A stretch of 64,000 nucleotides of DNA from Nitrosomonadales bacterium (GTDB lineage Bacteria; Pseudomonadota; Gammaproteobacteria; Burkholderiales; Gallionellaceae), in contig JACRNY010000001.1 in the NCBI GenBank assembly GCA_016214695.1, positions 124,001-188,000 on the forward strand, given 5' to 3'. Both the position numbers and the translations under genes were made by a program. Below, one piece after another: positions 27,236 through 38,350 of the stretch (position 1 is its first letter; every line of letters begins with the position of its first letter). Below the pieces are notes generated by a model. The model was not told where the DNA came from, did not search any database, and was given only the letters and a program-made list of their open reading frames with translations.

Positions 27236-27311
27236 TGGTGGGTCGTGCGGGGATCGAACCTGCGACAAACGGATTAAGAGTCCGCTGCTCTACCAGCTGA
27301 GCTAACGACCC
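27236..27311 (-). tRNA. tRNA-Lys (anticodon CTT)
   Basis: The minus-strand sequence begins GGGTCGTTAGCTCAGCTGGT and ends ACGACCCACCA with an encoded CCA. The acceptor stem pairs over 7 bp, the anticodon loop is CTCTTAA (anticodon CTT), and the T-arm is GCAGGTTCGATCCCCGC-like. It is 76 nt in length. Confidence 0.97.
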
Positions 27312-27357
27312 GGAAGAGGCGCGCATTTTATGGGAGCAGCCGGAATTGTCAAGGAAT

Positions 27358-28419
<1,062 letters not shown>

Positions 28420-28425
<6 letters not shown>

Positions 28426-28884
28426 GACCCGAATCATAACCCGATAGCCCTGCCCGATGAGGCTGCCACGACGGCCTTTGCTGCACGTCTCGCCAAGGTG
28501 ATGCAGCCGGGGCTGGTGATCTATCTGCGCGGCGACCTCGGTGTGGGCAAGACCACGCTGGTGCGCGCGCTGCTGCATGCGCTGGGCTACGAGGGGCGCG
28601 TGAAGAGCCCCACCTACACTCTGGTTGAGCGCTACGAAGCGCGTAGGTTAAACTTGCGTCACTTCGACCTGTATCGCTTCCGCGATGCCGAAGAATGGGA
28701 GGGTTCCGGTTTCCGTGACGAGTTCGATGGGCACAACATTTGTCTGGTGGAGTGGCCTGAACAGGCCTCTGGATTGTTGCCCCCTGCGGATATCAGCATC
28801 ACCTTCGCGATACTCCAGGACGGGCGCGAGATCGTGCTCCATGCCTACACCGATGCGGGGCGCCAATGCTTAAGCGCGCTCTGA
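28420..28884 (+). CDS. tsaE: tRNA threonylcarbamoyladenosine biosynthesis ATPase
   Basis: TsaE is the ATPase that works with TsaB/TsaD in making t6A on tRNAs. The 154-residue product contains Walker A GDLGVGKTTLVRALL, the motif KSPTYTLVE and the C-terminal NICLVEWPEQ. The start is inferred to be TTG (28420), with GAGG nine bases upstream and a typical N-terminus HDPNHNPIALPDEAATTAF; the long ORF in the track is antisense to queG. Its 3' end overlaps amiC by 19 bases. Confidence in function is high, in the exact start moderate. Confidence 0.92.
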
Positions 28885-30173
28885 TCCTTGTTCCCCTGCT
28901 GTTGTGGCTGCCCGCCGCTTGCGCGGAGATCGCCGTCAATGCGGCGCGTATCTGGCCGGCGCAGGATTACACGCGCCTGACGCTGGAATCGAAACGTGCC
29001 ATCCAGTACAAGCTGTTCACCCTCACCAACCCGAGCAGGCTGGTGATCGACCTCGACGATGTCGGGATCAACGCGACCCTGAACGAACTCGGCGGCAAGG
29101 TCGGCGACAACGACCCATATATAAAGAGTGTACGCGTCGGCCGCTTCAAGCCCGGCGTGATCCGCCTGGTGCTCGACCTCAAGACCGAGGTCAAACCGCA
29201 GTTGTTCAGCCTCAAGCCGGTGGCCGAATACGGCCATCGTCTGGTGCTGGACGTGTACCCGCTGGTCGCCATCGACCCCTTGATGGCCCTCGTACAGCAG
29301 GGCGAGAGCGGGCCGGCAGCCGGAGAGCCGCCTGCGGCCAGCGCGGCACCCGAGACTCCCGTGATCGAAGCCACCCCTGCTCCCGTGACTCTGCCGCCGC
29401 CCACGATCATGCCAGAGACGCCTTATGCGCCACCGTCGCGTCCCGAGTTGCGCAACCGCGTGCTGATCATCGCCATCGATGCCGGACACGGCGGCGAAGA
29501 CCCGGGCGCGCGCGGTTATCGCGGCACACGCGAGAAGGACGTGACACTGGCCATCGCGCGCAAGCTGAAAACCCAGATCGACGATACCCCCGGCATGCGC
29601 GCCATCCTTATTCGCGACGGCGACTACTTCATCCCGCTGGGCGGACGCGTGGAAAAGGCGGAGAAGGCGCATGCCGACCTGTTCGTCTCCATCCATGCCG
29701 ACGCCTTCGTGCGCTCGCATGCGCGCGGCTCGTCGGTATTCGCGCTGTCCCAGCACGGCGCCACCAGCGCCAGTGCGCGCCTGCTGGCGAAGAAAGAGAA
29801 CGACGCCGACCTCATCGGCGGTGTGAACATCGCGGTGAAAGACCCCTATCTGGCGCGCACACTGGTCGACCTGTCGCAGACCGCCGCCATCAGCGACAGC
29901 CTGAAACTGGCCAAGCATGTGCTCAAGGAAGTGGGACAGATCAACACCCTGCACCGCGGCCGCGTCGAACAGGCGGGCTTCGCCGTGCTGAAATCACCGG
30001 AGATCCCCTCGATACTGGTGGAGACCGCCTTCATCAGCAACCCTGCCGAAGAACAGCGGCTGAAGGATGACGCCTATCAGGACAAGATGGCACGCGCCCT
30101 GCTCGGCGGCATCAAGCGTTACTTCGCGCACAACCCCGCGCTGTCGAAACAGAGGATCGCAACCAGCGACTAG
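28866..30173 (+). CDS. amiC: N-acetylmuramoyl-L-alanine amidase with AMIN domain
   Basis: This periplasmic zinc amidase splits septal peptidoglycan during daughter cell separation. It has a signal peptide (LILVPLLLWLPAACA), an N-terminal AMIN domain (about 25-130) that targets septal wall, a Pro/Ala-rich linker (about 145-195), and an Amidase_3 domain with IAIDAGHGGEDPGA, the Glu in TREKD, VSIHADAF and ILVETAFISNPAEEQ. All zinc ligands expected for the family (two His, one Glu) are visible. Length (435) fits AmiC. It overlaps tsaE, an arrangement common in Betaproteobacteria. Confidence 0.94.
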   Translation: MLKRALILVPLLLWLPAACAEIAVNAARIWPAQDYTRLTLESKRAIQYKLFTLTNPSRLVIDLDDVGINATLNELGGKVGDNDPYIKSVRVGRFKPGVIRLVLDLKTEVKPQLFSLKPVAEYGHRLVLDVYPLVAIDPLMALVQQGESGPAAGEPPAASAAPETPVIEATPAPVTLPPPTIMPETPYAPPSRPELRNRVLIIAIDAGHGGEDPGARGYRGTREKDVTLAIARKLKTQIDDTPGMRAILIRDGDYFIPLGGRVEKAEKAHADLFVSIHADAFVRSHARGSSVFALSQHGATSASARLLAKKENDADLIGGVNIAVKDPYLARTLVDLSQTAAISDSLKLAKHVLKEVGQINTLHRGRVEQAGFAVLKSPEIPSILVETAFISNPAEEQRLKDDAYQDKMARALLGGIKRYFAHNPALSKQRIATSD

Positions 30174-30270
30174 CTGCCGCCCACCTCTCCCGCAAGGCTT
30201 GCACCGGCAGGTAGAGGTCGCTGAATACCTTGCGCTGTGGACTTCAGGAAGCCAAAGGCGCATCGCCTGA

Positions 30271-31398
30271 TCATTTCGATCCATCGAGCAGCATCTCCAG
30301 CCGCATGCCGAGCATCCCGCTGGATTTGAAATGCCGTTCTTTCGGAAAATGAAGCTGCGGACTCAGTTCGAAGAATACCCACTCCCGATGCACACGGTAA
30401 CGATATGACAGCAGGAGGACATAATCGGTCACATGCGCATTCGGCCGGCTGATGCCGATCACGCTCGCCTGGTATAGCACTGCGGCGCGATTGTTCAGTT
30501 TGTGGAAAAGGGAGAAGTCCTGGCGCATATCCAGATTCTCGGAATCCTTCAGCCAGGTGGCGATGCTGGTGGCGCGGAACAGCAGCGGCTCGCTGATAGG
30601 GCGATCCAGATCCAGCTGGGTCGTCTCACCTGCGCCGATGCTGTTGAACCAGAACACCGTCTCTGTCGCTTTCAAGCGCCATTCCTCCAGCGGTACCCCG
30701 TAGCTCACGCGCGCACGCGCGAAAGGCGCGGTGTTCACCCCCTGGAACTTCAGTCCGCCCTCCGTACTGTAGTGCCAGCGCTCTTCTTTTTCCTTTTCGT
30801 AACGCACGCCGGCACCGTAGCTCTCGGGAGCAGATCTGGTACCGGGCCGCATGGGCTGGTTGCGGGAAGAGTCCGTGCTGACATTCTTGTCCGGATCCGT
30901 CTCAATCAGCAGGTGCAATTTCTTTTCGGTGTTGGGCAAACGCACCTTGGCTCTGCCCGAATAAACGAACTGGCGCTCACCGCCATACCCCATCACGCGG
31001 GTTATATCGAACTGCAACACGCTGTCATGGCTCTCCTGGAAGTTGCGGTCGTCACCGAAGAAACGGTCGACGCTGTTGACGAAACCGATGAACTTCTCCG
31101 CAAGGTAATCCCGCGGCGCATCGACCACGCCGATGATCTCTGCCAGTGGCTCCTCGGATGGGGGAGGCGGCGGGGGCAGCTGTTGCTCGGGGCGGGGCTT
31201 CTTCTTCGATTTCTTCAGTGCAGGTTTCTTCGGCGGGATGTTCTTCGGCGGGATGTTCTTCGGGACGGCCAGTGTCTCTGTCGCTTGCGGCTGCGATGCA
31301 GCCACTCCCTCGCCCCTCGATATCAAAGGAGTGGTCAGGCCGACAGCCACGGCCAGCCAGGCCGCCAATCCTGAAATCCGGAAGGTTCCTTGCCTCAT
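30271..31398 (-). CDS. Putative outer-membrane protein with Pro/Lys-rich N-terminal linker
   Basis: The 375-residue product has an N-terminal hydrophobic signal (GLAAWLAVAVGLTTPLISRGEG), a Pro/Lys-rich linker with a short 15-bp tandem (KNIPPKNIPPKK), a proline run (LPPPPPPSEE) and a ~270-residue strand-rich domain ending in MRLEMLLDGSK. Strands such as RQFVYSGRAKVRLP and VLLLSYRYRVHREWVFFELSPQLHFP suggest a beta-barrel. I do not recognise a named family. It starts six bases after cysM on the same strand with GAGG at the junction, so it is probably co-transcribed, though no functional tie to cysteine synthesis is evident. Confidence 0.7.
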   Translation of the reverse strand: MRQGTFRISGLAAWLAVAVGLTTPLISRGEGVAASQPQATETLAVPKNIPPKNIPPKKPALKKSKKKPRPEQQLPPPPPPSEEPLAEIIGVVDAPRDYLAEKFIGFVNSVDRFFGDDRNFQESHDSVLQFDITRVMGYGGERQFVYSGRAKVRLPNTEKKLHLLIETDPDKNVSTDSSRNQPMRPGTRSAPESYGAGVRYEKEKEERWHYSTEGGLKFQGVNTAPFARARVSYGVPLEEWRLKATETVFWFNSIGAGETTQLDLDRPISEPLLFRATSIATWLKDSENLDMRQDFSLFHKLNNRAAVLYQASVIGISRPNAHVTDYVLLLSYRYRVHREWVFFELSPQLHFPKERHFKSSGMLGMRLEMLLDGSK

Positions 31399-31403
31399 GC
31401 GCC

Positions 31404-32291
31404 TCAGGCGGGGAACACCCCGGTAGACAGATAGCGGTCGCCGCGGTCACAGACGATGAACACGATGGTCGCGTTCTGCACCTGTTGCGAGATGCGCAGC
31501 GCGATACTCAATGCGCCGCCGGATGAGATGCCGCAGAAGATTCCCTCCTCGCGCGCGAGACGGCGCGTCATCTCTTCCGCATCTTTCTGTCCGACATACT
31601 CGATGCGGTCGATGTGCTGCGGGCTGTAGATCTTCGGCAGGTAGGCCTCCGGCCATTTGCGGATGCCGGGGATCTGCGCTCCGTCCTCAGGCTGTGCGCC
31701 GACGACCTGGATGGCGGGGTTCATTTCCTTGAAGTAGCGCGAGCAACCCATGATGGTGCCGGTGGTGCCCATGCTGCTGACGAAGTGGGTGATCTTGCCC
31801 TGGGTGTCGCGCCAGATCTCGGGCGCGGTGCCTTCGTAATGCGCGAGCGGATTGTCAGGGTTGGCGAACTGGTCGAGGATGATGCCGCGCCCCTGGTCGC
31901 GCAGCTTCTCTGCGGTATCGCGCGCCAGTTCCATGCTGCCCTCTTTCGATGTCAGCACCAGCTCTGCACCGAAGGCACGCATGGTCTGGCGGCGCTCCAC
32001 ACTCTGGTTCTCGGGCATCACCAGGATCATCCCGTAGCCGCGCATCGCCGCCGCCATCGCCAGCGCGATGCCGGTGTTGCCGCTGGTGGCTTCGATGAGG
32101 GTGTCGCCGGGTTTGATCTCGCCGCGTTCTTCGGCGCGGCAGATCATCGAGAGTGCAGGCCGATCCTTCACCGATCCGGCGGGGTTGTTGCCCTCCAGCT
32201 TGGCGAGGATGACATTGGAGGTGTCACCGGGGATGCGTTTGAGTCTGACCAGCGGCGTATCGCCGACATAGTCGTCCAGGGTCTTGTACAT
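31404..32291 (-). CDS. cysM: Cysteine synthase B (O-acetylserine sulfhydrylase)
   Basis: This PLP enzyme forms cysteine from O-acetylserine and sulfide or thiosulfate. The 295-residue sequence has the PLP lysine motif NNPAGSVKDRPAL, the substrate loop [12 protein letters not shown] and the phosphate-binding GTTGTIMG. The NNPAGSVKDRP form, the short length and SSGGALSIALR suggest CysM rather than CysK. A second, CysK-type gene lies upstream on the same strand, separated by about 220 bp with a palindromic repeat. Confidence 0.94.
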   Translation of the reverse strand: MYKTLDDYVGDTPLVRLKRIPGDTSNVILAKLEGNNPAGSVKDRPALSMICRAEERGEIKPGDTLIEATSGNTGIALAMAAAMRGYGMILVMPENQSVERRQTMRAFGAELVLTSKEGSMELARDTAEKLRDQGRGIILDQFANPDNPLAHYEGTAPEIWRDTQGKITHFVSSMGTTGTIMGCSRYFKEMNPAIQVVGAQPEDGAQIPGIRKWPEAYLPKIYSPQHIDRIEYVGQKDAEEMTRRLAREEGIFCGISSGGALSIALRISQQVQNATIVFIVCDRGDRYLSTGVFPA

Positions 32292-32389
32292 GGGCTGTTC
32301 CGCAAAAGGAAAACGCCAGCATGATAAAGGCTCGCGTTGGGTTTTGCACTGCTCAGTGGCGAATTAAACCCGGATAATTCATTGGAGTT

Positions 32390-32485
32390 CCTTCCCCCTT
32401 GCAGGGGGAAGGCCAGGATGGGGGTAGAGTCTTTGAGCTCAGGCATTTCTACCTCCACCCTACCCCTGCAAGGGGGAGGGAATGT
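32390..32485. repeat. Palindromic repeat between cysK and cysM
   Basis: The arms CCTTCCCCCTTGCAGGGGGA (self-complementary) and CCCCTGCAAGGGGGAGGG enclose about 50 bp. Together they form an inverted repeat, of the common CTCCCCCTTGCAGGGG type. No T-run suggests termination. Confidence 0.8.
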
Positions 32486-32510
32486 TGCAGCGCCTAATGG
32501 AACATCCTGG

Positions 32511-33485
32511 TTAAACCGCAATCCCCGACGCGTCGAACATCCCCTCGAACAGGATGGAACTGAGATAGCGCTCACCCGAGTCCGGCAAAATCACCACGAT
32601 GGTCTTGCCCGCATTCTCGGGCTTCCGCGCCTGGCGCACAGCCGCCGCGACCGCCGCACCACTGGAGATGCCGGAGAGGATGCCTTCTTCGAGTGCCAGA
32701 CGGCGGGCGTAAAGCACCGCATCTTCGTTCGTCACCTGCTCGATATCGTCCACCACAGAAAGGTCCAGCGCGCCGGGGACAAAGCCCGCGCCTATGCCCT
32801 GGATCTTGTGCGGCGCGGGCTTGAGCTCCTGCCCGGCGCGCTTCTGCGTCAGGATGGGACTGGCGGAAGGTTCCACCGCGACCGCGCGGATGGCCTTGCC
32901 TCTGGTCTTCTTGAGGTAGCGCGACACGCCGGTGATGGTGCCGCCGGTGCCCACACCGGACACGAAGATGTCGACCTTGCCGTTGGTGTCGTTCCATATC
33001 TCCGGCCCGGTGGTGGCTTCATGTATGGCCGGGTTGGCCGGATTCTCGAACTGCTGCAGCAGCACGAACTTCGGATCGGAATCGGCGATCTCTTTCGCCT
33101 TGGCCACTGCCCCGCTCATACCCTTCGCGCCCTCGGTCAACACCAGCTTTGCACCATAGGCGACCAGCAGCTTGCGCCGCTCGATGCTCATGGTCTCGGG
33201 CATGGTCAGCGTGAGCGGGATGCCGCGCGCCGCCGCCACGAAGGCCAGGGCGATGCCGGTGTTGCCGCTGGTGGGTTCGACGATCTCCTTGCCCGGACCG
33301 AGCAGGCCCTTCTTCGTCGCATCGTCGATCAGTGCCACACCGATACGATCCTTTACCGAGTAGGCCGGATTGCGCCCTTCGATCTTGGCGAGGATGGTCG
33401 CCTGCGCGCCGTCGGCGATGCGGTTGAGTTTGACGAGCGGGGTGCGCCCGACGGACAGCGAGTTGTCTGCGAACTGGTTTGGCAT
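32511..33485 (-). CDS. cysK: Cysteine synthase A
   Basis: This PLP-dependent O-acetylserine sulfhydrylase has 324 residues. It shows the PLP lysine motif [32 protein letters not shown] and the phosphate loop [14 protein letters not shown], plus GIGAGFVP, all CysK-typical. The segment [12 protein letters not shown] closes the active site. GGAGAG lies before the ATG. The gene lies upstream of cysM on the same strand but is separated by a repeat, so they may be transcribed separately. Confidence 0.95.
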   Translation of the reverse strand: MPNQFADNSLSVGRTPLVKLNRIADGAQATILAKIEGRNPAYSVKDRIGVALIDDATKKGLLGPGKEIVEPTSGNTGIALAFVAAARGIPLTLTMPETMSIERRKLLVAYGAKLVLTEGAKGMSGAVAKAKEIADSDPKFVLLQQFENPANPAIHEATTGPEIWNDTNGKVDIFVSGVGTGGTITGVSRYLKKTRGKAIRAVAVEPSASPILTQKRAGQELKPAPHKIQGIGAGFVPGALDLSVVDDIEQVTNEDAVLYARRLALEEGILSGISSGAAVAAAVRQARKPENAGKTIVVILPDSGERYLSSILFEGMFDASGIAV

Positions 33486-33592
33486 GGGACTCTCCTCTTA
33501 TATATCGCTTGAATGGCCGGCCGCATTATTGTGCATGCGGCCTGATTCCTCAAATCACATTTATCTATTACCAAATTCCTGCTCCGCATAAA

Positions 33593-33630
33593 CGAACAGC
33601 CCATCCGGCACAGGCCGGATGGGCTGTTCG
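33593..33630 (-). terminator. Strong hairpin downstream of the ComEA-like gene
   Basis: CGAACAGCCCATCCGG and CCGGATGGGCTGTTCG are exact 16-bp inverted arms with a six-base loop, just after the stop codon of the minus-strand gene. The following TTTATG has only a short T-run, so termination is probable but not textbook. Confidence 0.7.
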
Positions 33631-33647
33631 ACTACCAGGTTGCCGAT

Positions 33648-33917
33648 TTACTTCTTGGCAGTCTTGCCTACCGTGAACTCGTTGCGCAGCTTCTCGACGG
33701 ACTTGTCGCCGAAGCCTTTGACTTCACCCAACTCATCCACGCTCTTGAATGCCCCGTGCTGCTTGCGGTATTCGAGAATGGCATCCGCCTTGGCAGCGCC
33801 GACGCCCTTGACGGCTTCCAGCTCCGCTTTGCTCGCGGTGTTGAGATCGACCGCAGCATAGCTGATACCGGAGAATGCCAACGACATGAACAGAGACAAA
33901 AACAACTTCTTCATCAC
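33648..33917 (-). CDS. ComEA-like helix-hairpin-helix protein
   Basis: This 89-residue exported protein has a signal peptide (FLSLFMSLAFSGISYA) and one helix-hairpin-helix DNA-binding domain: VDLNTASKAELEAVKGVGAAKADAILEYRKQHG followed by DELGEVKGFGDKSVEKLR. Such short ComEA-type proteins bind double-stranded DNA in the periplasm and are often involved in DNA uptake, but in many Betaproteobacteria the role is untested. GAAAGGAAAC precedes the ATG. It is last in the minus-strand run that includes hldD and ends at a strong hairpin. Confidence 0.86.
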   Translation of the reverse strand: MMKKLFLSLFMSLAFSGISYAAVDLNTASKAELEAVKGVGAAKADAILEYRKQHGAFKSVDELGEVKGFGDKSVEKLRNEFTVGKTAKK

Positions 33918-34004
33918 AGTTTCCTTTCACAAAATGCGGCTCGCGCCGTGGTTGGGAAATTCCTCCTGCTTAAAGACTGCAACAGCATGTAATCGTGGAC
34001 TCCC

Positions 34005-35003
34005 TTATTTGTACTGCTCCAGCATGTAATTCACATAGCGTGCCGTGCCCTGCTCCACAGTGAGGAAGGGCTCGGCGTAGCCGATCTCGCGCATGGCGCT
34101 CATATCGGCCTGGGTGTAGCTTTGATATTTTCCGCGCAGCGCGTCCGGGAACGGGATGTAGCGGATGATCTGCTGTTGCTGCATCTGTTCCAGCGTCAGC
34201 GCGCCCTCGCCCTTGGCTGCACGCAGGGTATTGATGGTCGCCACTGCGACATCGTTGAAGCTTTGCGCGTTGCCGGTGCCGAGGTTGAAGATGCCGGACT
34301 TGCCGGGATGGTCGAGGAAGTACATGTTGACCTTGACCACATCCTCGATCGAGACGAAATCGCGCAGCTGCCCGCCGTTGGCGTAACCGTCGCAGCCCTC
34401 GAACAGTTTCACATGGCCGTCGGCACGATACTGGTTGAAGAAGTGGTAGGCCACCGAAGCCATGCGGCCCTTGTGCTGTTCGCGCTTGCCGTACACGTTG
34501 AAGTAGCGGAAGCCGACGATCTGCGAAGTGCGGTTGTGCCAGCGCTTGCGCACCACCTGGTCGAACAGGAACTTGGAGTAGGCATAGACATTGAGCGGCG
34601 ACTCGAATTCGCGGCTCTCCTTGAACACGCCGCCGCCGCCGTAGACCGAAGCGGAGGATGCATACAGGAACGGCACTTCCTCGTTCTGGCAGTGGTTCAG
34701 TATCTCCAGCGAGTAGCGGTAGTTGTTCTCCATCATGTAGTGGCCGTCGGTCTCCATGGTGTCGGAGCAGGCACCCTCGTGCAGCACCGCCGCGAGGATG
34801 CCGTCGAAGGAGCCGTCCTGCAGCAGGCCGATGAAGTCCTCCTTGTCCAGATAGTCGGCGATCTCGCAATCGACGAGGTTCCTGAACTTGTCGGCCTTCT
34901 TCATGTTGTCGACCGCGATGATGTTGGTCTCGCCGCGCTCGTTCAGCGCCTTGACCAGATTCGACCCGATAAAACCAGCGGCACCTGTCACAACGTAATA
35001 CAT
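34005..35003 (-). CDS. hldD: ADP-L-glycero-D-manno-heptose 6-epimerase
   Basis: This enzyme makes ADP-L-glycero-D-manno-heptose, the inner-core LPS heptose donor. The start at [15 protein letters not shown] has AAGGAG upstream; the track start is 11 codons earlier. The Rossmann NADP motif GAAGFIGSN, the SAT-like [10 protein letters not shown] and the catalytic YxxxK (YAYSK) are present, along with [15 protein letters not shown]. At 332 residues it matches the family. It follows rfaE1 on the same strand, 120 bp apart, in keeping with the heptose pathway. Confidence 0.95.
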   Translation of the reverse strand: MYYVVTGAAGFIGSNLVKALNERGETNIIAVDNMKKADKFRNLVDCEIADYLDKEDFIGLLQDGSFDGILAAVLHEGACSDTMETDGHYMMENNYRYSLEILNHCQNEEVPFLYASSASVYGGGGVFKESREFESPLNVYAYSKFLFDQVVRKRWHNRTSQIVGFRYFNVYGKREQHKGRMASVAYHFFNQYRADGHVKLFEGCDGYANGGQLRDFVSIEDVVKVNMYFLDHPGKSGIFNLGTGNAQSFNDVAVATINTLRAAKGEGALTLEQMQQQQIIRYIPFPDALRGKYQSYTQADMSAMREIGYAEPFLTVEQGTARYVNYMLEQYK

Positions 35004-35123
35004 GCTATCTCCTTGAATGGGATGATGGATCTTCAAAATATCAATCTAGCCCCCGCCGATTACCCATGCAGACGAGAGGGTAACGCATTAACCATTCTAT
35101 CGGCAAGGGTTAATTGGATCGTC

Positions 35124-36068
35124 TCAATCCTGCTTTTTCATGTCCTGCAGTATCTCTTCGCGCGAGACCACTGCCGTACCCAGCTTGGCAACCACCACGC
35201 CCGCCGCGCGGTTGGCGATGCGCACCGCATCGCCCATGTCGGCGCCGCTTGCCAGCATCACGGCCAGCGTGGCGATGACGGTATCCCCCGCACCGCTGAC
35301 GTCGAACACTTCGCGCGCCTGGGTCGGTTCGTGCAGCACATCCTTGTCGCGGAACAGCGACATGCCCTCTTCGCTGCGTGTGACCAGCAGTGCATCCAGC
35401 TTCAGTTCGGTGCGCAGCTTCTGCGCCTTGGCATTCAGTTCCTCTTCGTTCTTCCAGCTGCCCGCCACTTCACGGAACTCACTGCGGTTGGGCGTGAGCA
35501 GGGTCGCCCCCTGATAGCGCGCATAGTCGTCGCCCTTGGGATCGACCAGCACCGGCTTGCCCGCCGCGCGTGCCGCCTTGATCATCGCGGCGATATGCGC
35601 CAGCCCGCCCTTGCCGTAGTCCGACATCACCACCACATCGGCCTGCGGCAGCTTGGCGTGGAAATCGGCCAGCTTGGCGTTGAGTACCTCGTGGCTGGGC
35701 GGTGTTTCGAAATCGATGCGCAGCAATTGCTGGTGCCGCGCGATGGCGCGCAGCTTGACGATGGTGGAGATGCTGTCGTCGCGGTGCAGCATGGCATCAA
35801 CGCCGCCCTGCTCGGTCAGCAGGCGTTGCAGGCAATCGCCGGCCTCGTCCGCGCCCACCACCGACAGCAGCGTGCAATGCGCTCCCAGCGAGGCGATGTT
35901 GCGCGCCACGTTGGCGGCGCCGCCCGGGCGCTCTTCCACTTTGTTCACTTTCAGCACCGGCACCGGCGCTTCCGGCGAGATGCGTGTGACGTCGCCGAAC
36001 CAGTAACGGTCCAGCATCACGTCGCCGACGACCAGTACCCTTGCGTTTTCGAACGATGGCAGCTTCAT
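35124..36068 (-). CDS. rfaE1: D-glycero-beta-D-manno-heptose-7-phosphate kinase
   Basis: This PfkB-family sugar kinase makes the 1,7-bisphosphate intermediate in ADP-heptose synthesis. The 314-residue protein has the N-terminal [26 protein letters not shown] and GGAANVARN substrate motif, and the C-terminal PfkB signature [15 protein letters not shown] with the catalytic Asp. It has only the kinase half; the adenylyltransferase domain found fused in E. coli HldE is not here and must be encoded separately (RfaE2). Its start overlaps pyrF by four bases. Confidence 0.94.
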   Translation of the reverse strand: MKLPSFENARVLVVGDVMLDRYWFGDVTRISPEAPVPVLKVNKVEERPGGAANVARNIASLGAHCTLLSVVGADEAGDCLQRLLTEQGGVDAMLHRDDSISTIVKLRAIARHQQLLRIDFETPPSHEVLNAKLADFHAKLPQADVVVMSDYGKGGLAHIAAMIKAARAAGKPVLVDPKGDDYARYQGATLLTPNRSEFREVAGSWKNEEELNAKAQKLRTELKLDALLVTRSEEGMSLFRDKDVLHEPTQAREVFDVSGAGDTVIATLAVMLASGADMGDAVRIANRAAGVVVAKLGTAVVSREEILQDMKKQD

Positions 36069-36766
36069 GCCATGTCTCCTGTTTCCTTGATGATCTCTTG
36101 CAGCGCGACCAGCGGGTCGGGCGCCTGCGTGATCGGCCGGCCGATGACCAGATAGCTGGAACCGGCATCCAGTGCGGCGCGCGGCGTCATGATGCGCGCC
36201 TGATCATTGGCGGCAGCATTGGCCGGGCGGATGCCGGGGGTGACCAGGCAGAAATCCCGTCCCAACTGTTGGCGCAACACGAATGCCTCCTGCGCTGAGC
36301 ACACCACGCCGTCCAGACCGCAGTCGTTCGCCAATCCCGCGAGGAGCGGCACCATCTGCGACGGACTGGCGTTGATACCGATGCCGTGCAGGTCCTCCTG
36401 CGCCATGCTGGTGAGGATGGTCACGGCAATCAGTTTGGGGCGGTTCGCGATGTTGACCAGCGCTTCGCGCGCGGCCTCCATCATGCGTTTGCCGCCCAGC
36501 GCATGCACGTTCACCATCCACACGCCCAGCGCTGCCGCTGCCTTGCAGGCTTGCGCCGTGGTGTTGGGAATGTCGTGGAATTTGAGATCGAGGAACACCT
36601 CGAAACCGCGCTGCTGCAACTGCTCGACCAGTTGCGGCCCGGCAGCGGTGAACAGCTCCTTGCCCACTTTCAAACGGCACAATGACGGGTCAAGACGCTG
36701 CGCCAGTGCCAGTGCGGACGCTGCCTGAGGGTAATCGAGGGCGACGATGATTTTGGGATCGTTCAT
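36065..36766 (-). CDS. pyrF: Orotidine 5'-phosphate decarboxylase
   Basis: This enzyme catalyses the last step of UMP synthesis. The 233-residue TIM-barrel protein starts IIVALDYPQ, has the lysine in [10 protein letters not shown], the catalytic cluster [12 protein letters not shown] (Asp-x-Lys-x-x-Asp) and the phosphate-binding VTPGIRP and YLVIGRPIT. It overlaps both neighbours by four bases: lapB upstream and rfaE1 downstream. That tight packing implies one transcript linking LPS assembly, pyrimidine synthesis and heptose synthesis. Confidence 0.96.
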   Translation of the reverse strand: MNDPKIIVALDYPQAASALALAQRLDPSLCRLKVGKELFTAAGPQLVEQLQQRGFEVFLDLKFHDIPNTTAQACKAAAALGVWMVNVHALGGKRMMEAAREALVNIANRPKLIAVTILTSMAQEDLHGIGINASPSQMVPLLAGLANDCGLDGVVCSAQEAFVLRQQLGRDFCLVTPGIRPANAAANDQARIMTPRAALDAGSSYLVIGRPITQAPDPLVALQEIIKETGDMA

Positions 36767-37938
36767 ATTGCAACACCATTCTCTTCACTGCGTTTGGGGG
36801 AATAGCTCTCCCAGCTATGACAGGCCGGGCAATGCCAGTAGAACTGGCGCGCCTTGAAGCCGCAATGTTTGCAGCGGTACATCGCCAGTCCGCGCGTGCG
36901 GTTGTGGATCAGGCTCTTCACCAGCTCGATGTCGGCACGGCGCTCGCCGGTCATCTCCAGCAGCTGAGCTTCCAGCAACTTGTCGAGACCGAGCAGGGTC
37001 GGATTACGTTTCAGCTCGTTGCGCACCATGATGTATGCCGCTTCCGCGCCATCGCGCTGCACCAAAGCGCCGAACAGCACGTTCATCAGGTCGAGCGAGG
37101 GATATTTCTGCAGCCAGGTTTGCAACAGCTCGACGCCGATCGCTTCCTCGCCTAGTTGCCGATAGGCCTGTAGCAGTCGTTCCGCCACCAGCGGCAGATA
37201 TTGCGCATCCTGCTGCTCGATATGCTTCCATGTCTCGATGGCGCTCACCGCACGCCCGGCTGCCGACTCGATGTCACCCTGCATGATGCTGGCGCGTACG
37301 CTTTTCGGATCGGCGGCCAGCGCCTGTTCCAGATGCACCACGGCGGCATCGGTCTGTTTGTGCGCCAGTTCGCTGGCGGCCAGTTCACAGAAGAAGAAGG
37401 CTGCCTCCTTCACATGCGACTGGCCGGTCAGGGCCGCAAGACGCTGGCTGATATCGACGGCCTTGAGCCAGTCTTTTTCTTTCTGATATATCTCAAGCAG
37501 AAAATCCAGCGACTCCTTCTCATAAGGCGAGCCGTGCAGCTCCTGGAATGCAGCCTCGGCACGGTCCAGGATGCCAGCCTTCAGATAGTCCTGCGCCAGT
37601 TCGAACAGGGCCTGCTGTTTCTTGTCCTCCGCCAGGTCGGCACGTTCGACCAGATTGAGGTGCATGCGGATAGCGCGGTCCACTTCGCCGCGACGACGGA
37701 ACAGGCTGCCCAATGCAAAGTGCAACTCGACCGTTTGCGGGTCGACCTTGACCACTTCGATGAAGGCTTCGATGGCCTGGTCCTGCTGTTCGTTGAGCAG
37801 GAAGTTGAGCCCCTGAAAGTAGGAGCGCGGCAGTGCGCTGGACTCGTTGAGCAGCTCCTTGATATCGATACGTGCTGCCAGCCAGCCCATGCCGAAGAAC
37901 AGGGGAAAGACGAGCAACATCCAGGGTTCGAAATCCAT
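36763..37938 (-). CDS. lapB: LPS assembly protein B (TPR and rubredoxin-like)
   Basis: LapB is an inner-membrane anchored cytoplasmic TPR protein that controls LPS synthesis through FtsH-dependent turnover of LpxC in Enterobacteria. The 391-residue protein has an N-terminal membrane anchor ([17 protein letters not shown]), about nine TPR helices, and a C-terminal rubredoxin-type metal-binding domain [23 protein letters not shown] with four cysteines. It sits immediately after lapA and overlaps pyrF by four bases. Confidence 0.94.
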   Translation of the reverse strand: MDFEPWMLLVFPLFFGMGWLAARIDIKELLNESSALPRSYFQGLNFLLNEQQDQAIEAFIEVVKVDPQTVELHFALGSLFRRRGEVDRAIRMHLNLVERADLAEDKKQQALFELAQDYLKAGILDRAEAAFQELHGSPYEKESLDFLLEIYQKEKDWLKAVDISQRLAALTGQSHVKEAAFFFCELAASELAHKQTDAAVVHLEQALAADPKSVRASIMQGDIESAAGRAVSAIETWKHIEQQDAQYLPLVAERLLQAYRQLGEEAIGVELLQTWLQKYPSLDLMNVLFGALVQRDGAEAAYIMVRNELKRNPTLLGLDKLLEAQLLEMTGERRADIELVKSLIHNRTRGLAMYRCKHCGFKARQFYWHCPACHSWESYSPKRSEENGVAI

Positions 37939-37950
37939 CAGTTCAGTATC

Positions 37951-38244
37951 TCAGGAGGGTTGAGCGGATGAGCGCTGCGCATCGATCTCGGCCAGCTTGT
38001 TCTTCATCTGCAATTCGCGTTTGACAGCGGCCAGTTCGCGACGTTGACGCAGCATGCTGCCAAGCATGGCGAGCAAACCGACGATGACACCTGCGGTGAA
38101 GAAACACAGCAACACGACCACCAGCGAAGTCTGCCATTCGTATCCGAAAAAATATCTCAGCACGACGGGTTGGTCGTTCTTGACTGCGAAGCCGAGCAAC
38201 AGCAGGAACAGCAGGGCGCGCAGTGACCAGATCAGATATCGCAT
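37951..38244 (-). CDS. lapA: LPS assembly protein A
   Basis: This 97-residue inner-membrane protein has two membrane helices (LIWSLRALLFLLLLGFAVKN and SLVVVLLCFFTAGVIVGLLAML) and a charged C-terminal coiled-coil tail, matching LapA/YciS (DUF1049). It works with LapB in LPS assembly in E. coli. The motif NDQPVVLRYFFGYEWQ between the helices fits the family. The gene begins after a terminator that follows ihfB, so it may have its own promoter in the ~100-bp gap. Confidence 0.9.
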   Translation of the reverse strand: MRYLIWSLRALLFLLLLGFAVKNDQPVVLRYFFGYEWQTSLVVVLLCFFTAGVIVGLLAMLGSMLRQRRELAAVKRELQMKNKLAEIDAQRSSAQPS

Positions 38245-38292
38245 GATGACTCTATGGCCTGTAAATCGGTTTGTAACGATAACATGAACGAA

Positions 38293-38330
38293 TAAAAAAT
38301 TGGCGGCACATCTCGCGATATGCCGCCAAT
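38293..38330 (-). terminator. Terminator after ihfB
   Basis: On the minus strand, ATTGGCGGCA, a 12-base loop and TGCCGCCAAT are followed by TTTTTTA. It separates ihfB from lapA. Confidence 0.85.
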
Positions 38331-38350
38331 CGGGTCACTTCAGGACTGCG

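Noticed and set aside
33593-33630. 16-bp-arm hairpin considered as a dispersed repeat
   Set aside because: I found no second copy in the window, and its place right after a stop codon fits a terminator better.
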